Shown: one piece after another, positions 34,940 through 43,166 of the stretch
Layout: every line of letters starts with the position of its first letter
How positions within the stretch are numbered: the first letter of the stretch is position 1
Assembly: GCA_910583755.1 (NCBI GenBank)
Contig: CAJTZO010000018.1
Location: 1-51,576 of the forward strand
DNA: 51,576 bases
Direction: 5' to 3'
From: an uncultured Clostridia bacterium
GTDB taxonomy: Bacteria; Bacillota; Clostridia; Lachnospirales; Anaerotignaceae
Position numbers and translations under genes: made by a program
Notes under the pieces: generated by a model
The model's input: only the letters and a program-made list of their open reading frames with translations
The model's database searches: none
What the model was told of the DNA's origin: nothing

Positions 34940-35602
34940 ATGATAATCAAAAAACAATTTGCAGTATTAGGCTTAGGACGCTTTGGAAGAAGTGTAGCAA
35001 AGACATTAGCAGAAAATGGTGCAGAAGTATTAGCGGTAGATAGCAATATGGAATTAGTACAAGATATGTCAGAATATGTTACCCATGCTGTCATGGCAGA
35101 TATTACGGATGAAGCAGATTTACGCAACTTAGGGCTTGGAAATTTTGATGTTGTCATTATTGCAACAGGAAGTCATTTAGAAGCTAGTGTATTAGCTATT
35201 TTGTTAGCCAAAGAAATGGGGGTTCCTTATGTGATTGCCAAAGCCCTAGACGAGAACCACAAAAAAATATTAGAAAAAATTGGAGTAGATAGAGTTATTT
35301 TGCCCGAAAGAGAAATGGGCTTGCACATTGCAAATAAGTTAATTTATGGTAATTTTTTTGAATTAACAGAAATTTCTGATGATGTTAGTATTGCAGAAGT
35401 GATTCCGAAAAAAGAATGGTTTGGAAAAAGTATGATAGAATCTGACATTCGTGCAAAATATGATTTAAATATTATTGCAATTCGGCAAGGAGAAGATATT
35501 ATTGCCTCTCCAAGACCAAGTTATGTAATTCAGCAAAGTGATATTTTGATTGTATTAGGTGAAAATGTCAATATTCAAAAGTTTTTAAATAAAAAAGGGT
35601 GA
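34940..35602 (+). CDS. ktrA: Potassium uptake regulatory subunit, TrkA/KtrA family
   Basis: This cytoplasmic RCK ring subunit gates KtrB in response to nucleotides. The 220-residue protein has an RCK_N Rossmann domain with GLGRFGRS (about residues 10-17) and the acidic residue AVDS ending strand 2. An RCK_C domain spans about residues 135-215. AGAGAGGA precedes the ATG. Its stop overlaps the ribosome binding site of the following methyltransferase gene, so all three may be one operon. Confidence 0.93.
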   Translation: MIIKKQFAVLGLGRFGRSVAKTLAENGAEVLAVDSNMELVQDMSEYVTHAVMADITDEADLRNLGLGNFDVVIIATGSHLEASVLAILLAKEMGVPYVIAKALDENHKKILEKIGVDRVILPEREMGLHIANKLIYGNFFELTEISDDVSIAEVIPKKEWFGKSMIESDIRAKYDLNIIAIRQGEDIIASPRPSYVIQQSDILIVLGENVNIQKFLNKKG

Positions 35603-35607
35603 AAAAT

Positions 35608-36378
35608 TTGATTGAAAGTGCTCAAAATAAATTTGTAAAAAAAATAAAGGGATTGCAGCAACATAAAAACAGAGAAAAAGAAGGATTGTTTGTAGTAGAA
35701 GGACTCCGCTTTGTTGCAGAAATACCTCAAAACTATCCCATCCTTTTTTATGCTGTTTCCAATCGCTTTCAAAACAAAAATGATATTTCTGTTTATCAAA
35801 AAAGAAGTCAAGTTCTTGTTTTTGCAGATACTATCTTTTCTACAATGACAGATACAGAACATTCTCAAGGTATTTTAGCAGTTTGCCAAAAAAAAGAAAA
35901 TACAGAATTTTATTTTAAACAAAATGGTCTTTATCTTTTGATAGAAGAAGTACAAGACCCAGGAAATTTAGGAACCATCATCCGAACAGCAGATGCTTGT
36001 AATGTAGATGCCATTTTTTTGTCAAAAGGTTGTGTTGATTTATATAATCCAAAAGTGTTACGTTCCACAATGGGGTCTTTATTTCATGTTCCTATTTTTA
36101 GAAATGTAGATTTCATTTCATCTATTGATAAAATGAAGCAACAAAATATTCTGGTTTTTGCAGCACATTTAAAGGCAAAAGACTATTATTATACAGCTAA
36201 TTTTAAAAAAGGTTGTGCTTTTTTAATTGGAAATGAAGGAAAAGGCATTTCAGAAGAAGCAGCACAAAAATGTAGTCAGCTCATTAAAATTCCTATGTTG
36301 GGACAAGCAGAATCTTTGAATGCTTCCGTTGCTAGTGCTGTACTTTTATATGAAGCTGTAAGACAAAGATTACAATAA
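35608..36378 (+). CDS. SpoU/TrmH-family RNA 2'-O-methyltransferase
   Basis: This SAM-dependent enzyme methylates ribose in rRNA or tRNA. The 256-residue protein has an N-terminal substrate-binding region. The knotted SPOUT domain follows, with motif 1 QDPGNLGTIIRTADA, motif 2 FLIGNEGKGIS and motif 3 IKIPMLGQAESLNASVASAVLLYE. The longest frame begins with a GTG at 35599 that lies in the AGGGTG Shine-Dalgarno. The TTG at 35608 is six bases after it. The exact RNA target is not evident; a second SpoU enzyme, RlmB, is at 45537. Confidence 0.88.
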   Translation: MIESAQNKFVKKIKGLQQHKNREKEGLFVVEGLRFVAEIPQNYPILFYAVSNRFQNKNDISVYQKRSQVLVFADTIFSTMTDTEHSQGILAVCQKKENTEFYFKQNGLYLLIEEVQDPGNLGTIIRTADACNVDAIFLSKGCVDLYNPKVLRSTMGSLFHVPIFRNVDFISSIDKMKQQNILVFAAHLKAKDYYYTANFKKGCAFLIGNEGKGISEEAAQKCSQLIKIPMLGQAESLNASVASAVLLYEAVRQRLQ

Positions 36379-36458
36379 AATTTTGTGTGTAGGTTTACTT
36401 AAATAAAAAAATCTAATGATAATATTCCCAATATCTTAAAAATAGAAAGGGTGAATCT

Positions 36459-37286
36459 ATGAAACTATGGAAAAAATTATTATGTTTTGCTTTACTAGCC
36501 GCAGGTTATTTGTACTGGCAAGATAACGGAATAATGGTTACAAAATATTCCTATCAAAATGAAAAAGTACCACCTTCCTTTTTTGGTTATCGTATTTTGC
36601 AATTATCTGATTTGCAAAATAAAGTATTTGGAAAACATCATAAAAAAATAATTTCTTTGATTCAAAAACAAAAACCAGATTGTATTGTTATTACAGGTGA
36701 CTTGTTAGACAGAAATCGTACTAATATAGATTCTGTAATGGAATTAATTTCTCATATTGTAACCATTGCACCTGTTTATTATGTTTCTGGAAATCATGAA
36801 CATCAGTCTGGAAAATATGACACCTTATTGCCTCTTTTAAAAGAATATGGGGTTTTTATTTTAGAAAACAACAAAGAAAGTATCACAAAAGGGAAAGACA
36901 GTATTTCTCTTTTAGGAATAAAAGACAAATCTGTTAATGCAAACTATCAAAAAGTATTATCTGTTTTATCGAAAACAAATACTACAGAGTTTCAAATATT
37001 GCTTTCTCATAGACCAGAATTACTTTCTATTTATAGTCAATATGATATTGATATTGTATTTGCGGGTCATGCACATGGAGGACAAATTCGTATTCCGTGG
37101 ATAGGAGGACTTTTTGCACCACATCAAGGTTTTTTCCCCAAATATACCAGTGGTATCTATACAGAACGTCATACAACAATGGTAGTGAGTAGAGGACTTG
37201 GAAATAGCACTTTCCCTTTTCGCATTCACAACAGACCAGAACTTGTTGTTGTAACTTTAGGGAGTGTTCAAAAAGGGGAGATTTAA
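36459..37286 (+). CDS. Membrane-anchored metallophosphoesterase
   Basis: The 275-residue calcineurin-like protein has an N-terminal membrane anchor (about 5-20) and the metal blocks GDLLDR, GNHEH, LSHRPE and GHAHGGQ. The first block reads SDLQN (D51-L52-Q53), where the family normally has SDLHN, so one metal-ligand histidine is replaced by glutamine. Relatives such as YkuE are exported or membrane-bound phosphodiesterases. GAAAGGG precedes the ATG. The substrate is unknown. Confidence 0.88.
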   Translation: MKLWKKLLCFALLAAGYLYWQDNGIMVTKYSYQNEKVPPSFFGYRILQLSDLQNKVFGKHHKKIISLIQKQKPDCIVITGDLLDRNRTNIDSVMELISHIVTIAPVYYVSGNHEHQSGKYDTLLPLLKEYGVFILENNKESITKGKDSISLLGIKDKSVNANYQKVLSVLSKTNTTEFQILLSHRPELLSIYSQYDIDIVFAGHAHGGQIRIPWIGGLFAPHQGFFPKYTSGIYTERHTTMVVSRGLGNSTFPFRIHNRPELVVVTLGSVQKGEI

Positions 37287-37314
37287 AAATAATCTTTCTT
37301 TAGGAAAGAAAACA

Positions 37315-37384
37315 AAATAAAAGTTTAGCTCAAGCCTTTGAAAAGGCTTGCGGAGTTTGAGACAGCGCCTCAAGGTTTTATTTT
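37315..37384 (+). repeat. Dispersed intergenic repeat, short copy 6
   Basis: It holds AAAGTTTAGCTC, an AAGCCTTTGAAAAGGCTT hairpin, and GAGTTTGAGACAGCGCCTCAAGGTTTTA, the right end of the family. The following 37385-37470 shows no gene. Confidence 0.6.
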
Positions 37385-37470
37385 TTCATCTCTCTAAGTA
37401 TGTTTTTGAAGGGGTACAAAACGTAGACATGGAGAAATTTTTTACGCCACTCTTGTAACTTTACTTCCTG

Positions 37471-37499
37471 TTGCTTAAAAGGAAAGAGATTGGTATAAT
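37471..37499 (+). promoter_or_regulatory. Promoter of the cyclophilin gene
   Basis: TTGCTT (37471-37476), 17 bases, TATAAT (37494-37499) with an extended -10 TGG just before it. Confidence 0.75.
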
Positions 37500-37538
37500 A
37501 GAAAATGGTATAACAAAATAGAAAGGAAGATATTAATT

Positions 37539-38069
37539 ATGGAAAAAAATCCAATCGTTACCATCGAAATGGAAAATGGTGCTATTATAAAAATAGAATT
37601 ATATCCAGAAACTGCACCAAACACTGTAAATAACTTTATTAGTTTAGTACAAAAAGGCTTTTATAATGGTCTGATATTTCATAGAGTCATCAAAGGCTTT
37701 ATGATTCAAGGGGGTTGTCCAGATGGAACTGGTATGGGAGGTCCCGGTTATCAGATTATCGGTGAATTTGATTATAATGGTATTACAAATACATTAAGAC
37801 ATGAAGCAGGTGTTATTTCTATGGCACGCTCTATGATGCCAAATTCTGCAGGTTCTCAATTTTTTATTATGCATGAAGACTCTCCACATTTAGATGGACA
37901 ATACGCTGCATTTGGTAAAGTAATAGAAGGAATGGAAGCAGTCAATGACATTGCAAATGTAAAAACAGATAGAAATGATAAACCTAAAAAACCACAAATT
38001 ATGAAAAATGTAACGGTTGAATTATTTGGAAAAACTTATCCAGAACCAGAGCATTTTGAAGGATTTTGA
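37539..38069 (+). CDS. ppiB: Cyclophilin-type peptidyl-prolyl cis-trans isomerase
   Basis: This cytoplasmic folding enzyme rotates X-Pro bonds. The 176-residue protein has no signal peptide. It has the cyclophilin core blocks FHRVIKGFMIQGG, SMARSMMPNSAGSQFFI and LDGQYAAFGKV, with the catalytic arginine in FHR. AAGGAAG precedes the ATG. It is a single-gene unit ended by a nearly perfect hairpin at 38087. Confidence 0.95.
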   Translation: MEKNPIVTIEMENGAIIKIELYPETAPNTVNNFISLVQKGFYNGLIFHRVIKGFMIQGGCPDGTGMGGPGYQIIGEFDYNGITNTLRHEAGVISMARSMMPNSAGSQFFIMHEDSPHLDGQYAAFGKVIEGMEAVNDIANVKTDRNDKPKKPQIMKNVTVELFGKTYPEPEHFEGF

Positions 38070-38086
38070 TTCTAGTTTATAAAAAA

Positions 38087-38116
38087 ACAGGAGCATTGAA
38101 TTTTCAATGCTCCTGT
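38087..38116 (+). terminator. Terminator-like hairpin after ppiB
   Basis: Bases 38087-38100 pair perfectly with 38103-38116 (arms AGGAGCATTGAA and TTCAATGCTCCT). A T run follows only after CCGTCAATAAAGTC, inside the adjacent repeat. Confidence 0.7.
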
Positions 38117-38118
38117 CC

Positions 38119-38304
38119 GTCAATAAAGTCTTTTTTGTGGGTTTCACCCACACCCACCAACTTTTATGTCAAAAAGTTGGACAAAAAATTTTCATAGAAA
38201 AACTAGCGTTTTTCCTTATAAAATCAATCTTTTTAGCAAAATATTAATTTCACATTAAGGTTCTTTGAGGAGTTTAAGAGCTAACCCTCAAGGTTTTTTG
38301 ACAA
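38119..38304 (+). repeat. Dispersed intergenic repeat, near-full copy 7
   Basis: It starts GTCAATAAAGTCTTTTTTGTGGG and ends CCCTCAAGGTTTTTTGAC, with the same hairpin order as copy 3 but lacking the TTTCAAGAAA hairpin. Its two ends carry GTCAA and TTGAC, a short terminal inverted repeat. Confidence 0.88.
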
Positions 38305-38307
38305 GCT

Positions 38308-38334
38308 GGAGTATTGAATTCTCAGTGCTCCTCC
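38308..38334 (+). terminator. Second copy of the ppiB-type hairpin
   Basis: GGAGTATTGA pairs with TCAGTGCTCC around ATTC. It closely repeats the hairpin at 38087-38116, so copy 7 of the repeat is bracketed by two versions of one hairpin. Confidence 0.6.
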
Positions 38335-38437
38335 GTTTGCTAAAAAATTTGAGATTTTGAAGGAATTTCCGATTTACTTGAAATCTATAAGTTTTATTTT
38401 TGTCCTAAAAAAAATACAAAAAAATGTTTTAAAATGC

Positions 38438-38466
38438 TTGCATTTTAAAAACAGGTATGCTATTAT
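38438..38466 (+). promoter_or_regulatory. Promoter of tRNA-Leu
   Basis: TTGCAT (38438-38443), 17 bases, TATTAT (38461-38466), with TATAAT overlapping three bases later. Confidence 0.65.
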
Positions 38467-38493
38467 AATGAGGTAGCAAATAAAAATAGATGT

Positions 38494-38577
38494 GCGGATG
38501 TGGCGGAACTGGCAGACGCGCTGGACTCAAAATCCAGTTATGGTGACATAGTGTGGGTTCGATTCCCACCATCCGCA
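38494..38577 (+). tRNA. tRNA-Leu (anticodon CAA)
   Basis: The 7-bp acceptor stem GCGGATG/CATCCGC, the D arm, anticodon loop CTCAAAA with CAA at 38528-38530, a long variable arm (TTATGGTGACATAGT) and the T arm GGGTTCGATTCCC are all present. CCA is not encoded. An open frame running through it is a shadow. Confidence 0.96.
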
Positions 38578-38580
38578 TGG

Positions 38581-38610
38581 AAATGGTTTGATTTTTCAAA
38601 CCATTTTTTT
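38581..38610 (+). terminator. Terminator of tRNA-Leu
   Basis: AAATGGTTTG (38581-38590) pairs with CAAACCATTT (38597-38606), followed by TTTTAT. Confidence 0.88.
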
Positions 38611-38630
38611 ATAATAAAAAGAGGATTCCT

Positions 38631-39083
38631 ATGGAAATTAAAATTATTTCAGAAAATAAAAAACAATTTATCCATTTACTTTTATTAGCAGATGAACAAG
38701 AAAATAGAATTGATACTTATTTAGAAAGAGGAACTTTATTTGTATTATATGATAAAAACATGGTACAATGTGTTTGTGTTGTTACAAAAGAACAAGATAA
38801 TGTTTATGAAATAAAAAATATTGCAGTACAACATAAAAGACAAGGTTATGGTAAAAAAATGCTACAATATATCTTTCATTATTACCAGAAAGTATGCCAT
38901 ACTTTGTTAGTTGGAACAGGCAACAGCCCTCTTACGATTCCATTTTATGAACATTGTGGTTTTACTTACTCTCATACTGTAAAAAACTTTTTTATAGAAC
39001 ATTATGAAAAACCTATTTTTGAATGTGGTATACAATTAGTGGATATGATTTATCTAAAAAAGCAGCTTTCCGTTCCCTTATAA
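38631..39083 (+). CDS. GNAT-family N-acetyltransferase
   Basis: The 150-residue protein has the GNAT core, with the acetyl-CoA loop QHKRQGYGKKML (about residues 66-77, Q/RxxGxG/A) and the FYEHCGF block near residue 105. The acceptor is unknown. GAGGA precedes the ATG, and the gene starts 20 bases after the tRNA-Leu terminator. Its stop codon lies at the truncated edge of repeat copy 8, so the original C-terminus may have been altered. Confidence 0.85.
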   Translation: MEIKIISENKKQFIHLLLLADEQENRIDTYLERGTLFVLYDKNMVQCVCVVTKEQDNVYEIKNIAVQHKRQGYGKKMLQYIFHYYQKVCHTLLVGTGNSPLTIPFYEHCGFTYSHTVKNFFIEHYEKPIFECGIQLVDMIYLKKQLSVPL

Positions 39084-39240
39084 AAAGTTGGACAAAAAAC
39101 TTTAGTGGAAAAACTAGCATTTTTCCTTATAAAATTAATATTTTTAGCGAAACGTTAGTTTCGCATTAAAGTTCTTTGGTTCTTTCTTTCAAGAAAGAAT
39201 TAGGAGTTTGAGGGCTAGCCCTCAAGGTTTTTTGACAGAT
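39082..39240 (+). repeat. Dispersed intergenic repeat, copy 8, left end missing
   Basis: It is identical in order to copy 3 from AAAAAGTTGGACAAAAAAC through GCGAAACGTTAGTTTCGC, TTTCTTTCAAGAAAGAA and GAGGGCTAGCCCTCAAGG to TTTTTTGACAG. The GTGGG block and one arm of the first hairpin are absent. Confidence 0.88.
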
Positions 39241-39242
39241 TG

Positions 39243-39275
39243 AAATGGTGACACATAATGTCACCATTTTTATCA
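39243..39275. terminator. Bidirectional terminator between the GNAT and MORN genes
   Basis: AAATGGTGAC (39243-39252) pairs with GTCACCATTT (39260-39269), with T runs on the plus side and A-rich sequence on the other. Confidence 0.85.
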
Positions 39276-40127
39276 TTATTCTGTTACATTTTGTTGCAAA
39301 GATAGATAACTTACTGCTAAAGCTACATAAGAAGTATCTCCTTCTTTTATAGCATTTAAAGGAATACCAACTGCTAGTTGTATTACACTATCTTCTTTTA
39401 GGTTATCAACATTTCCGCGATAATATAAAAGATAATTTTCATTTTTATCATTAAATGCTTCTATATAGGCACCTCTTAATTCAGGCAAATTTTCAGGATT
39501 TTCAGTAATATCAAAGGTAGAATGTTTGGAAATAGATAAATTAGAAATAGATATAAATTCATTTCCATATTTTTCTGCATCTTTACTAATCTCCTCGTAA
39601 GTGATATCTTCATTGATAGGGAGTTCTTCTGGAGATTCTACCGGAAAATAATCTGTTTCACTTGTAAAAATTTCTCTTGCTTTTTGATTGATGGTAAAAT
39701 TGCTACCTGGCAACGTTTGCATAAACTCAAAAAATTGTATGGTATTTGGATGCCAAATATCATGGACATATTTTCCTTGTTGCACTTGCCCATTTTGAAA
39801 TACAGTTTTTCCTGTCCCTTCAAAATGACCTTCTACAAAATCACCTTGATAATACCAGCCTCTTTGGCTTTTATTTTGAGAAACAAATTTTCCTTTGCCA
39901 TGAGGAATACCATCTTTTGTTTCTCCAGCATAAGTTCCTTTCATATCTCCAAAAACAAAATTCAAGGTAATTTCTGTTGCGTTTTCCATGTCTTGCTGTG
40001 CTTCTGCTGCAAAATCCGATGTTGTTATGACTTCTGTATTATTTTCCTCTTGTGTTTCCACCTGATTACAGGCAGAAAAAGTAAAAAGTAAAGCAGCAGA
40101 AAGAATGGCTGCAAAATATTTTTTCAT
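39276..40127 (-). CDS. MORN-repeat lipoprotein
   Basis: The 283-residue protein has a lipoprotein signal with lipobox FSAC (cysteine 20). An acidic low-complexity spacer follows, then two or three MORN-type repeats (about residues 60-120: GTYAGETKDGIPHGKGKF, YYQGDFVEGHFEGTGKTVF). The C-terminal region (about 150-280) is one I do not recognise. MORN repeats form beta hairpins that bind lipids or proteins. It should be anchored outside the membrane. AAGGAGGA precedes the ATG. It is divergent from the gene at 40231. Confidence 0.85.
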   Translation of the reverse strand: MKKYFAAILSAALLFTFSACNQVETQEENNTEVITTSDFAAEAQQDMENATEITLNFVFGDMKGTYAGETKDGIPHGKGKFVSQNKSQRGWYYQGDFVEGHFEGTGKTVFQNGQVQQGKYVHDIWHPNTIQFFEFMQTLPGSNFTINQKAREIFTSETDYFPVESPEELPINEDITYEEISKDAEKYGNEFISISNLSISKHSTFDITENPENLPELRGAYIEAFNDKNENYLLYYRGNVDNLKEDSVIQLAVGIPLNAIKEGDTSYVALAVSYLSLQQNVTE

Positions 40128-40230
40128 TGTTTTATCCTCCTTATTCGTTATTAAACGTTATAGTAGCATAAAAAATGATAGATGAAAAGGGGGATTTTCT
40201 TTTATAAATAGGTATAGGAGGTAGTAAATA

Positions 40231-40650
40231 ATGTCTATTTGTTTTTGTGCTGGGTTACAGCAAAAATGTCTTAATCAAGAATGGTTGTATCAAATTATTT
40301 CAGAATATTGGTTCGAGAATCAAATATTGCAGCAAAAGGAAGAAAGGTGTATTTTTTATGAAGGAATGAAAGATGGTATTGTAGGAATTGCTTTTATTGA
40401 GGAAGAAAGATATCCCTATTCTATTTATATTTCTGATATTTTAGGAAAAGAGTATCATATGGCACAATCTATTGTCTTTTGTACTGATAAAATGCAATAT
40501 TCCATAGATACCTATAAAAAAATAATTGATTTTTGTATTTTTTTAAAAAGCAAAATAATGAGCAATTTATTGCTCACTTCAGACGTTCATAATGAAATAT
40601 GTTTTTTATATGAAAATGGTATTATCTGGGCAAAAGAGGTTTTTCTTTAA
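40231..40650 (+). CDS. Protein of unknown function, 139 residues
   Basis: I do not recognise this protein. It is soluble, rich in Ile, Tyr, Phe and Cys (six cysteines), and has no signal peptide. A perfect AGGAGG (40216-40221) nine bases before the ATG and a clean terminator downstream show it is a real gene. It shares an upstream region of about 100 bases with the divergent MORN lipoprotein gene. Confidence 0.7.
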   Translation: MSICFCAGLQQKCLNQEWLYQIISEYWFENQILQQKEERCIFYEGMKDGIVGIAFIEEERYPYSIYISDILGKEYHMAQSIVFCTDKMQYSIDTYKKIIDFCIFLKSKIMSNLLLTSDVHNEICFLYENGIIWAKEVFL

Positions 40651-40821
40651 ATTTTTCCTTATATTTCTATGTCACACATAATATCATTTTTCTTATTCTA
40701 TTTATTTTATGTGTTATATCAATATCAAAATATTTTGTAAACTTTTCTCGTTTTTTTATTTTCCATAAAAGTATTTTTCTTATTCTTTTTTTATATAATT
40801 TCGCCCATTTTCAAGCTTTTC

Positions 40822-40855
40822 AATAAGAAGGTTATTAAACCTTCTTATTTTTTAT
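40822..40855 (+). terminator. Intrinsic terminator
   Basis: AATAAGAAGGTT (40822-40833) pairs with AACCTTCTTATT (40838-40849) around ATTA, with a T-rich tail. It lies 170 bases after the gene at 40231 and before the RepA region. The rest of 40651-41030 is AT-rich with no gene seen. Confidence 0.85.
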
Positions 40856-41035
40856 ATCTTATATTTTATATAGAATTATTTAATAAAAATATTGTCTTTT
40901 TTTGTCGAATGTGGTATCATAAATTAAAAATATTTTCTTTTTTCTTTACAAAAAAAGGAAAGCATATTCTTATAAAAATTCATTTTTACTTTGTTGTTTT
41001 TATATTATAATGTTACCATAAAGTTGAACTATAAA

Positions 41036-41132
41036 AAATGCCCCTAGTGCTCGCAACACTAAGGACATTAATAAGTGGATGCTATTGATATAACACCGCA
41101 ACCTCAAGCTAATTATATCATAGCACCTCTTA
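41036..41132 (+). ncRNA. Candidate structured RNA upstream of the RepA_N-type gene
   Basis: Two hairpins stand out from the AT-rich surroundings. CCTAGTG (41043-41049) pairs with CACTAAGG. A long interrupted helix joins 41072-41093 to 41113-41132: 72-75/129-132, 77-78/126-127, 80-85/120-125 and 87-93/113-119, about 19 pairs. The loop is C-rich (CACCGCAACCTCAAGCTAA). It ends 40 bases before the initiator gene. A role in controlling replication-protein expression is inference. Confidence 0.55.
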
Positions 41133-41172
41133 TTTTTCTATAGTTTTTTGAAAAATTAAGGAGGGGTTTTTT

Positions 41173-42255
41173 ATGAAAAATTTTGATTATTATTTCAGCA
41201 ACCCTACACAAAATTATTATTTCAATTTCCGTACCCTGTTTAGTGACACTTTCCAAGGACTTTCCGTCAGTGCAAAGGCTCTGTATGCCCTTATGGTAGA
41301 GCGTGCCAATCTTTCCAATCACAATAATTGGTTTGACAACGAAAAAAAAGTTTATATCATTTATACCGCTGCTCAAGTCATAAAAGATTTCCAGTGTAGT
41401 GAACGCACTGCTTTAAAGTTATTAAAGGAATTAACTACTTTTGGATTAATTGAACGATTTCAAAATAAAAAGGGACAACCTTATATTATTTATGTAAAGT
41501 TATATCATAGTTCAGAATCTACTTTTTGTGATACACCAGCAGACGAAAAGTTAGATATTCCTCAAGAAGTAAAACAAAAAGAAATACAAGAACCTAAAAG
41601 ACCCTTACGCACGGAATATCCTAATGGAGCAGATTATCGAAAGGCAATGAATCAATACTGGAATACTTGCGATAAATTAGAAAAAGAAATGTCTTCTAAA
41701 AAAGTTGTTGTTTCACCTGTAAAAAATGCAGTTACTACCAGTAAAAATTGCAGTTGTCATCAGCAAAAAATACAGTCTAGTAATTTTAATTCTAGTCATA
41801 TTAATTTTAGTATCTATTCTTATCCATCTTATCATAATCTATCTAAAAAAAACGTGATGGATAGGGAACAAATCAACAAAACACGTGATTTTATCAAACG
41901 AAACATTAACTATGACGTTTTGCTTCACTCTGATTTTAAAATACATAAAGATGAGCTTGATGATATTGTGGAAATCATAACACAAGTGATGACCAGTACA
42001 AAAGCCACTATTCGCATTGCAGGAGAAGAACGCCCTACAGAAGTTGTCAAAAGTGTGTATTCTAAACTGAATATGCTGGACATTCAGTATGTGTATTCCT
42101 GTATACAAGAAACAACTACAAAAATAGCCAATATCATAGCATACACTCGTACGGCTCTTTACAATGCAAAACGTACTTCTAATTTATATTATACTAATTT
42201 AGTTCATTATAATATGATGTATCATTGGGAAAAGGAAGATTCAAGAGACGATTAA
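41173..42255 (+). CDS. Orphan RepA_N-family replication initiator
   Basis: The 360-residue protein has the RepA_N domain at the N-terminus (about 1-110), with NFRTLFSDTFQGLSVSAKALYALMVERANLS and a winged-helix block ERTALKLLKELTTFGLIER. A variable linker follows (115-225). The C-terminal domain (about 230-355) is like those of Clostridia plasmid and conjugative-element initiators. A strong AAGGAGGGG precedes the ATG. No relaxase, integrase, ParA or SSB gene is in the window, so it is a stranded element gene or an element relic. Codon use in the first third (more C-ending codons) differs from its neighbours. Confidence 0.85.
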   Translation: MKNFDYYFSNPTQNYYFNFRTLFSDTFQGLSVSAKALYALMVERANLSNHNNWFDNEKKVYIIYTAAQVIKDFQCSERTALKLLKELTTFGLIERFQNKKGQPYIIYVKLYHSSESTFCDTPADEKLDIPQEVKQKEIQEPKRPLRTEYPNGADYRKAMNQYWNTCDKLEKEMSSKKVVVSPVKNAVTTSKNCSCHQQKIQSSNFNSSHINFSIYSYPSYHNLSKKNVMDREQINKTRDFIKRNINYDVLLHSDFKIHKDELDDIVEIITQVMTSTKATIRIAGEERPTEVVKSVYSKLNMLDIQYVYSCIQETTTKIANIIAYTRTALYNAKRTSNLYYTNLVHYNMMYHWEKEDSRDD

Positions 42256-42257
42256 AA

Positions 42258-42545
42258 GAAGGAGTTTATGAAAAAGAATTATGAGAATTTTTAAATGAAA
42301 ACCAATATAGTAATTTGAGTAATGATAATGTTAAGTGGCATTTAGCAGATGAAATGTTATGGATTACAAAATATAATGAATATAAAGTTGCTATCAAAGA
42401 ATGTATAACAAATATCTTATAAATATTTATCCAAAAACCTTAAAATGATTCTATATTTCAAAATCCTATTACTATTAAAACCTATTTAGATTATTTATTA
42501 CACAAACTAAAAGAGTGTAAAGTATTAAAAAAAATTGAAAAATAA
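42258..42545 (+). pseudogene. Decayed gene of unknown family
   Basis: One frame (through 42261) reads GVYEKEL, TGA, EFLNENQYSNLSNDNVKWHL and so on to ITNIL, TAA. After a second stop it continues as NPITIKTYLDYLLHKLKE ... KIEK, TAA at 42543-42545. Protein-like composition interrupted by three stops indicates a dead gene. I cannot name the family. Together with the next two genes it looks like an immunity-gene array. Confidence 0.6.
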
Positions 42546-42627
42546 TCCATAAATTTCTAAAATTATAAAAATTATTTTAGAAAAGTTACTTGTATAGAAT
42601 TTACAAAAATCAAGAAGGCAAAAAAGA

Positions 42628-43086
42628 ATGGAATTTATTAATGAATTAGTAGAAAAATTAAAAGAAAGAAATATACCTATGAAAAATGCTAGTGAAAATC
42701 AAATAAAAGAGTTGTTATCTACCACAAAAAATGGAATTTTACCAAAAGCATATGTTGAATTTATGAGTGTTATGGGAAATGGAACAGAAGGCAAGTATAT
42801 GAAGGGAGAATCTTGCTTTATGGATGAAATTTATATTTTAAAACAAGGAGCAGTTGAATTATTAAAAGAAAATGAATCAAAACTTGTACTAACAGACAAC
42901 GACTTTGTATTTTGGATGAGTCAAGGATGTATTTTTTGTATGTTTCAACTAAATGAAGGAAATAATCCACCAGTATATTTTTATAATGAAAGTGGTGATG
43001 ATAGATTCTTAAAAATATCAAATACATTAACAGAATTTTTAATAAACTATTTAGAGTTAAATCCTAATTTATTTCAAGCAAAATAA
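42628..43086 (+). CDS. SMI1/KNR4 (SUKH)-family protein
   Basis: The 152-residue protein has the SUKH fold pattern, with ILPKAYVEFMSVMGNG after the first helices, a central beta region (FVFWMSQGCIFCMFQL) and a C-terminal helix (LTEFLINYLEL). In bacteria, SUKH proteins often serve as immunity proteins against polymorphic or contact-dependent toxins. No toxin gene is in the window. The ribosome binding site is weak (AAGAAGGC). Confidence 0.75.
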   Translation: MEFINELVEKLKERNIPMKNASENQIKELLSTTKNGILPKAYVEFMSVMGNGTEGKYMKGESCFMDEIYILKQGAVELLKENESKLVLTDNDFVFWMSQGCIFCMFQLNEGNNPPVYFYNESGDDRFLKISNTLTEFLINYLELNPNLFQAK

Positions 43087-43166
43087 ATATAATGAATCCT
43101 TAATTAAACAAAATATTTTATAGATATTACTAATTTGTTATATCAAAACAGAAAGAAGTTTTTATT

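Noticed and set aside
38500..38688. 62-codon open frame through tRNA-Leu
   Set aside because: It is a reading of the tRNA gene, its terminator and the start of the GNAT gene in another frame.
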